DNA of 64,000 nt from Dipteris shenzhenensis (Eukaryota; Polypodiophyta; Polypodiopsida; Gleicheniales). How positions within the stretch are numbered: position 1 is the stretch's first letter; every line of letters starts with the position of its first letter. Location of the stretch: assembly GCA_047967505.1 (NCBI GenBank), contig CM106539.1; one strand, given 5' to 3'. Below, in pieces: positions 57,660 to 64,000 of the stretch. The notes under the pieces were generated by a model. The model did no database searches, was not told where the DNA came from, and worked only from the letters and a program-made list of their open reading frames with translations. A program made the translations under genes and the position numbers.

Positions 57660-58822
57660 ACACTCCTGCTTTTGAATATTGGCAGCCTACACAATGGGAT
57701 TTTATTTTGAGTTCAGTGGAAGGCAAAATTAAAGGTTTCCCTTTTGTTTCTAGCATGCTGCTCAATTGGAAGCATATCCTCTCTCATTTGGAATGGAATG
57801 GACGAGTTTCATTACAAGGCAACTCTCTCAGAGGAGAGAGTATACATTGGTCTAGAGTTTTTGTCCCTCCGTTGCAAGTGCAGGAACCTCGCCACTCACA
57901 TTTCCTCAGTTTAAAAGGCATCCATTCAGTTGCAGATGTCATTCAAGATGATCAGTTTCCTCTTTGAACTTTCCTTTCCATTCGCTGCTGCAAAATTTAA
58001 CCTTGGTATGCATTATAGATCCATGTGGCAGAAAATTACAGCTATGCTTCAGCCTTTTCAGCCCATTCCACCATTGTGGGTTCAAGAATGTCTTCATGAT
58101 TGGATTATTACTTCTCCAAGATCGTCCTTGAAACCTTTACGGCTGTCACATATTACTGTCTCTTCATTATACAAGGTCCTTTTACCCCCACCATGGGTTT
58201 CTCACAAGATCAATCAGCTCTGGCGAATGAATCACACAGCAAAGTGGTGGCACAAAAGATTGAGACAGATTTGGCATTCTAAAATGCCACTCAGACAACA
58301 AGTTTTCTTGTGGCGAGTACTATTGGGAGTTCTTCCATCTGGGCAACTATTGGCACACATACATATCGCTCCGGCTTTTTGTTGCAGATGCTTAGCTCCA
58401 CGGGAGTCTGTGCCACATCTACTTTGGCATTGCTCCTCTATTCAAGAATTTCTCACTTTTCTTAGACAGTGTTTACATGCCAGATTTCCACATGCTGTCT
58501 TTGGAAAGTCTTTTTGGATCTTTGGGATACACCCAGCTACAAAAGAGTTTGATTTGCTTTTTGTTTGGGTTCGTTACGCTCTGGGCTCTGTGGAAGGATA
58601 GAAATCATAGAGTCTTTGGTGATCCCACGTTTGCAATTTTTGCTTTCTTTAGGTGCTATCTGTAGCAATCTTTCTATGATTGCTTGCAGACAAAGTGCCT
58701 AGCTCATGATGTATATCTGTCTTATGTTGAGGTTTTCTCTTGATGTATTCCTCATTGTCCTCTTATGGGATGATGATTTTGTAATATAAAGCAACTCAAT
58801 TTTTCACCCAAAAAAAAAAAAA
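57660..58822 (+). mobile_element. truncated LINE copy E
   Basis: Begins after the RT thumb (FEYWQPTQWDFILSSVEGKI), frameshifts near 57930, then runs through MHYRSMWQKITAML to the zf-RVT-like domain (CCRCLAPRESVPHLLWHC). A short deletion near 58580 disrupts the end. The 3' end is A13 followed by GTGTGTGTGTATG. Confidence 0.88.
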
Positions 58823-58856
58823 GTGTGTGTGTATGCATGTATGTATATGTATATGT

Positions 58857-58890
<34 letters not shown>
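58823..58890. repeat. compound microsatellite (GT)n(ATGT)n(GA)n
   Basis: GTGTGTGTGTATGCATGTATGT-type sequence (58823-58857) grades into (GA)16 (58859-58890). Plus-strand LINE E ends on its left side and a minus-strand LINE of the second family ends on its right. Confidence 0.93.
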
Positions 58891-58893
<3 letters not shown>

Positions 58894-59096
58894 ATGCTAT
58901 TTAGCTAAAGATACTCAATGATCATGCTCTGAGTGGACTCTGATTGTATACTCAGATCTCGCCTACCTATGTCCTATGCAAACGCTCCTTGTGTCAGACG
59001 GCCTCATGGATGAAAGTCGCTCAGCATCTCTGATCTGGATAGGATAAGGACCTAGATTGGGGTCCAATACCATTCCTGAAGAGACAATGATTGCAA
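58891..59096 (-). mobile_element. second LINE family, fragment G3
   Basis: Minus-strand sequence homologous to 61115-61290: both contain GATCATG.TCTGAGTGGA, ATGAAAGTCGCT.AGCATCT and the translated pattern FG.LS..LSYRDQRCLATFIH. It ends at the (GA)16 tract. Only the C-terminal part is present. Confidence 0.65.
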
Positions 59097-60668
59097 GAGG
59101 GGAGAGAGAAAGAAAGAAAGAAAGAAAGTGTATTATTGTCCACTAAAGGCCAAAATGGGCCCATGGGACATCAAGAACTCTGCATACAAGATAGCACAAA
59201 ATCAACGTGCCACAAAGAAGAGGCATCATCGAATATCATCTAAGTGCTACGCAATACAATGCAAGTGAAAGTACATAATGTCAAATCTGAGCCTAAATAC
59301 AAAGTAAACTAGATGCAAGAAAACCGCCCCTGGGTGCAAAATGGGGGGATGAGTACAATATGCCAATGCAAAGATACAAGTCCAGGTGTCACGGAGTCTG
59401 AGAACCAAAATAATACTGGAAATCCTGTCCATCGACTCTGCCTCCTGCTATGAGAGTACAAATCTGAGCAAAGGTGAGGTGAGCGGCTGGTGGGGCGAGA
59501 TCTCCATGAGTAAGTCTCCTCCGAAAAGCTGCCATTATCCTGGATCGTCTAGAGATGAAGCGGCGAGTACCTCCCCTATGTAACAAGATCCTGCGGCGTC
59601 TACAAACCATCTCATATGTACATCCACAGGGTGGAGGCATGTGTCCTGTGTGAGCTCTGACCTCCTCATGCTCCTCCTGGTCTCTGTCCTCTAGTATAGC
59701 GTGTGCCTGAGCTCTATCAGGCTGGGCTCTATCACGCTCCGGTCTGTGCTGGTGGTCTCTGAGGTAGTCTCGTCGAAGCATAGTGGCCTCCCTGACATAA
59801 AGAGCTAGGCAATGCTGATCCTCGTAGTCAATCACTCGTGAGAGAGGTCCAAAGCCATCCGTGAAGAGACAGTGGAATCTACCTCTGAGCTCATAATATA
59901 GCGGGCATCTGCAAATGAAGTGCTCCTCTGACTCCACCTCTCCCATGGTGCAACAAGGGTAGATCCTGGTCTCTCGGCCTGGTCGCCGTCCATCCTCCAT
60001 GCGTCGCATCCTACCAGCCTCTATCTCGAGCTGATGCGAAGAGACTCTAAGCTGGCCAAGGGCAATCCTCAGTGAGTGGGACATATGGATACCTGTATAG
60101 CCTGGTGGAATGACAAACCCATCCTCTGAGATCCGAAGGAAGTGGTCACGATATGTGGCCATCTTCGTCGGAAGCTGCGTGGGATAAATCCAAGTGCGAT
60201 ACGTATGAAGCTGCAGCAAGTCTGGTCTCGTGACCTGGCTAAGCTCGTGGCGAGTCAACTCGAGATGAGGGGCATCCATGCTGTATCGGAAGGGAGGCAG
60301 TCTATCCATGTCTAGTCCAAGAGATGTGAGCCACCTAGTGAGTCTGAAGTACCAGCAGTATCGGTCGTGCCAACTCCATAGAAGATGTAAGTGCTAACCA
60401 TGGCAACCGAGCTCTGCCTGCTGCTGAGTCTCCAAACTCCCTAACCCTGTGCAAATACATGACCGACTGAAACGCTGCATCCAATGCAAGGGGAGTAGCT
60501 CCAAACTCTGCTAGCATGATCTCGTGCGGAACTGTAGCCTTGGCCCTAATGAGCCGAGAGAACATGATGATCTGTAACCTCTCTACTCGTCTCCAATCTG
60601 CAGCGCCGAGGTCTCCTGCCCACAAAGGAGCTGCATACATCGCAGCTGGTCTCACCAATGTATCAAAA

Positions 60669-60671
<3 letters not shown>
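59097..60671 (-). mobile_element. second LINE family, fragment G1
   Basis: Minus strand. Starts at the CT/GA tract and reads FDTLVRPAAMYAAPLWAGDL and MLAEFGATPLALDAAFQS (60650-60420), then an open frame of 306 codons (60309-59389) with PTQLPTKMATYRDHFLRISE, GEVESEEHFICRCPLY and a Cys/His cluster (CGCTYEMVCRRRRILL). This is the post-RT C-terminal part of a non-LTR element of a different clade from copies A-F. The 3' end is a (CTTT)n(CT)n tail at 59097-59128, not poly(A). Confidence 0.75.

Positions 60672-60714
<43 letters not shown>
60672..60714. repeat. (GA)21 microsatellite between G1 and G2
   Basis: GA repeat, 43 bases. On its right side GGTCTATGAGACTGAAAG matches the 3' end pattern of the second LINE family. 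Confidence 0.95.
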
Positions 60715-60716
<2 letters not shown>

Positions 60717-61520
60717 CTATGAGACTGAAAGAAACTCATAGAATGAGCAGAAAAGGTGGAGTCTCTAAGCAATCTCTAAGCAAGCAGCAGCACCCATGAT
60801 GAATACAAAAGAGCCATAATCATAACAATATCACCACATAAAGAGAGATCTTTGAGCTCACGGAGAGGATGGGGGCTGCCAGCATTGCGATAATCATCTG
60901 GAAGGTGGCAGAGATGTGAACCTAAGAGGGAGTCGACAATGTATATGAGGCTACAAGCTTGTGATAGACCACTAATAGTCTATGTACTGCTATGGTCTCC
61001 TAGCTATGGCCCTACGCGGACAAGTGCCACTATCACTCTCATTGGTCTAGCTCTGGTCCTCGGATCTGTCATCTCCCTGATCTCTAATGATCAGTGTTGT
61101 TTGGCTGGAAAAACGCAGTGATCATGATCTGAGTGGAGTTTGGCTGTGCACCTTTATCTCGCCTGTGTGTCCTGAGCAAGTGCTCCCTATGTATGAAAGT
61201 CGCTAGGCATCTTTAATCTCGGTAGGACAAGAAACTAGACAGGGATCCAAAATCATCCCTGAAGGGCGAGTGATAGCGACCTCGGATCTCATCTGAAAGC
61301 GAAATGCTTCTTTGAGTCAATCTCCTACTAATCACGTAAGGTGCATATGCGACCCTCTTTGGGTATGCCCTCAGTCTGTCTGCTCTCAATGCGGAGTCGG
61401 TGTGATGAAACGAGGAATCACCTCAGCAATATCCTCAAGGAGGATGCAGGGATGGAGCAGTGTGTATCATGGTGGATCAATGAAGCCCTCTGCTAAAATC
61501 TGCAAGCAATGAGATCTTAG
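60715..61520 (-). mobile_element. second LINE family, fragment G2
   Basis: Minus strand. Reads EIDSKKHFAFR, then after a shift DEIRGRYHSPFRDDFGSLSS and LSYRD*RCLATFIHREHLL, aligning with G1 around its HFICRCPLYYELRGRF block. Downstream noncoding sequence reaches the GA tract. Confidence 0.6.
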
Positions 61521-61867
61521 ACACAACATGTCCATTGTAATCGTCCTGTAGTTTTCCGGACTCATAGGACCCCCTGCCTTGTGAATGGGAGTGATGGTGT
61601 TAATGGTCCATGTGTGAGGGAAACCAGTGCATTCTGCTTCGTTAAAAGCTTTACTAAGATCGGGCCCAAAGTATTTATATCATATGCAATGAACTCGTAC
61701 GTAGGACCTCATGATCTTTCATTTGGCACGACTGTGAAGCTTCAGGGCTGCGTGCTTGACTAGTTGGAAAAGTGTACACAATGTAGGATGTGGTATGTGC
61801 GAGAGATCAAGTGTTGTGACTGCTTAGGGACATCATATAGCATCATAGTCACATGAAAACGTGTTTT

Positions 61868-61948
61868 GTCCTGTCGAAACGTGACGAAACGTTTCGTCAC
61901 GAAGCATTTCGAAACAAGACGAAATGCTCTGCTCGAAACGCTGTTTCG
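61868..61948. repeat. cluster of GAAAC/GTTTC palindromes
   Basis: A perfect 20-base palindrome GTGACGAAACGTTTCGTCAC (61881-61900), then a hairpin GCATTTCG/CGAAATGC with an 8-base loop (61904-61927), then CGAAAC-GCT-GTTTCG (61934-61948). Flanks 61530-61860 and 61950-62110 show no gene. Confidence 0.9.
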
Positions 61949-62111
61949 CCCAAATCCTGAAATATGTTTTAACATAATTTGTTCCCATTTTTTCAATGAT
62001 TCAATGTTCGTATATCTAGATTCTAGAATACATATGCTTTTCAATCCTTAAAGATTGATTTATCTGAAGTTGAAACTTGAGAATCGAGATTGAAAGCTTG
62101 AAATAAATTTT

Positions 62112-62590
62112 TATTTATTTTTTTCCAAAAAGAGACTTCTATTAATTATTAAAGAAAACCGTTAGAGCAAGCTCGATACGGGATACACCATGCAATGCAT
62201 GAAAAGATCAAGAGCCAAAAAGAAAGAATTGGGGCTGATAGTGCCATCTCAATCCAGTAGAAACCTCCGAGAAAAAGGGAGAACCCTTCCAAACTCGAAG
62301 AAAAACAGTCCTTCTAGAAGAGGCTGCCCGTGAAGGGCCCTCCATGCTAGCCCAAATGGCTATCAAAGTGTGAACCATGTCAATCCAAATACCCGTGAAC
62401 ACCTGTGAAGGGTGTATCTAAGTGCCATCCAAGGCCTCTGTACATCTGGCTCTCCAAATGTGCCAAGAGGAAATGCTAGCCAAGATCTCCCAAGAGGTGT
62501 CCACTGAAGCATGAGAAGCCCTGAAGGGAGTAAGTGGTACACCCTGAAGAGAGCAGGGCTCTATCACCTGCCGGCGGACCGAGAGTGTTA
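62112..62590 (-). mobile_element. 5'-truncated LINE fragment related to the 26-29 kb LINE
   Basis: Minus-strand translation DTSWEILASISSWHIWRARC and TEALDG, then WIDMVHTLIAIWASM, parallels the end of the LINE at 26.3-26.5 kb; noncoding 3' sequence also matches. The 3' end is a T/A-rich tract at about 62112-62135 on the plus strand. Confidence 0.75.
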
Positions 62591-63048
62591 CGCTCTAGCC
62601 GAGGTAGCATGACCTCGGAAGAATCAGTCGACATTTCCCTTAAAGGATCTATCTCTGTAATATATGTGTTTGCGCTTCATGTAAATGATCGGGAGGGATT
62701 TAATGTCAAGGTCCTAGGTGAGGGCTGATAGCACCAGACTAGGTAGATATAAGGCCAAGGGCCTAGTGCAAAGATTGTGCCTAGGGGCAAGGAATTTAAT
62801 GCATCCCAAGAGAGGGGTGAAATGTTGCATTAGGAAGGCCCTATATGGATGACATGTGGCATCTAGATCTATCTAGGGAATTGGGGTTTGCTGAGGCTAG
62901 TGAGAGAAGAGAAGAAGATGATTCATGTTGAATTTGTAACGTAGATCTCTGTCTGCTGGTTAGCCTCAGTGAGATATGGCTGGGTGGAGATTTGTGGTGC
63001 TGCTCCCGTGATCTGCAGTAGAATCTAGTAAAGAAAGTGTTTAACAAT

Positions 63049-63060
63049 TGGTATCAGAGC
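63049..63060 (+). other. primer binding site of another LTR retrotransposon
   Basis: TGGTATCAGAGC two bases after a TTTAACA that would end an LTR. The LTR itself probably lies within 62.6-63.05 kb; its start is not fixed because the second LTR is outside the window. Confidence 0.7.
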
Positions 63061-64000
63061 CTGTGGAGAGATCGAGGGATACGTGGATTGTAACGACGAA
63101 CAACAGGGACTATGGACAGCAACAGATTCGTGAGCGCAGGTTGACACGAAAGGGGTGTCGAAGGACCAGAGCGTAGGTGGGACGGATTGCTGTGCGTGAC
63201 GCCCAACGGAGACACAGACAAAGGGATCGTGACCTTCACATGACAGACGATGTGGCTGTTCGGTGATCATCCCGCACGGGTTAGTAGAAGATGGCGGGGT
63301 GTTAGGTGACTGGTCGTGATAGAGGAGCACAGGCACGTGAACGTGATTGGGTGACGCGCGGGATCTGAGGAGGTTGGTGAAGATAGACGATAGGTTGACG
63401 AATAACCTATCTGTCTCGTCCATGGTCACGCATATAGTTCGTGGGCTATGACAAATCCCAAACAGATTGCTACGTTTTCACAGAAGTAGTTTATGATATT
63501 TGCGGGACTTCTCTGGCCACCAGTTCGTTTATCTACTGTAGTTGCAATCAGAGAGCACCTCGTATGGGGAGGCTACAGGCTTCGAGATATCTAGCTGCTT
63601 GGTTGGCTGGCTCGTGACAGTTGACCTGATTCCCTCAGACAGATTTCGATCAGAGCGCAGGCTTCGGAGATTCGAGTTTGTGGAGCTGAGGTAGGAGCGA
63701 ACAAGATCAGGGAGCATTTTATCTATTTTCCCATTTGGTCTTCGTTATTCCTGTTTTGTCAGAAGCAGTTAGGCTTTCGTGGTTGTGGCAGAGGTTATAG
63801 ATTATGATTGAGATTATGCCTGTGTGCTTCAGTCAGAGTTAGTTTGCAGGAATTTCCCTAGCATAGGGAAAAGCGCTATTTGGGTTATGCATGTGTCAAA
63901 TGCCTAGATAGTGTGCATGTCAGATTGCAGGAATTCCCTAGTACACTGAATTGTGTCAGCTGGTAAATACAGTTTGCTAGTGGTGTTTAAATTTTTTTTT
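63061..64000 (+). other. probable leader of the right-edge LTR element
   Basis: No gag is visible before the window ends. A short duplication (TTGCAGGAATTYCCCTAG) occurs at about 63850 and 63925. Confidence 0.35.

Noticed and set aside
60335-60772. Open frame beginning with a long Leu-Ser run
   Set aside because: The Leu-Ser part is translated GA/CT microsatellite; only the downstream portion is LINE coding.

Overview
This is nuclear DNA from a land plant. The evidence is a pentatricopeptide-repeat (PPR) gene of the plant-organelle type, an ABCB transporter relic with plant-style introns, initiator-Met-tRNA primed Ty1/copia and Ty3/gypsy elements including a chromovirus, and abundant long GA and GT microsatellites. 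The mix of PPR style, TE-like protein families and very repeat-rich intergenic space suggests a fern, lycophyte or gymnosperm rather than a compact angiosperm genome; this is inference, no marker fixes the species. No bacterial gene, tRNA, rRNA or CRISPR array was seen. Many apparent open frames start at TTG, CTG or GTG and are not meaningful for a eukaryote.

Layout. 1-2282: broken ABCB (P-glycoprotein type) gene. 3885-4341: a clean MITE-like element with terminal inverted repeats and a 6-bp target duplication. 5.7-6.8 kb: relic of an uncharacterised TE-associated protein. 9.3-15.75 kb, minus strand: remnants of Ty3/gypsy-like coding sequence in an odd order (zinc-knuckle gag, integrase, protease, then another gag-like coiled coil). 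16.9-19.3 kb: relic of a second uncharacterised family containing an HTHEDID motif. 23.3-24.8 kb, minus: the best intact gene, a PPR protein. 26.1-29.25 kb, minus: 5'-truncated LINE. 29.7-41.4 kb: a chromovirus with exact GCATT target duplication whose 3' LTR was split by a 5.9-kb copia element with exact TTTTC target duplication. 44.5-47.56 kb, minus: a 3-kb LTR element with large LTRs, a perfect primer site and no pol. 50.5-51.4 kb, minus: two exons of a host gene with a BRCT-like segment. 51.9-61.5 kb: a pile of at least nine truncated LINEs of two families whose 3' ends all sit at GT or GA/CT microsatellite. 63.05 kb: primer site of another LTR element running off the right edge.

Few parts work together as a living system. 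Two host loci look functional (PPR, BRCT-like gene); the rest is a stratified record of transposition. The most unusual structure is the microsatellite-anchored LINE stack: six copies of one LINE family, on both strands, pass from poly(A) directly into GTGTGTG, and a second LINE family ends in CT repeats at the same compound microsatellite.
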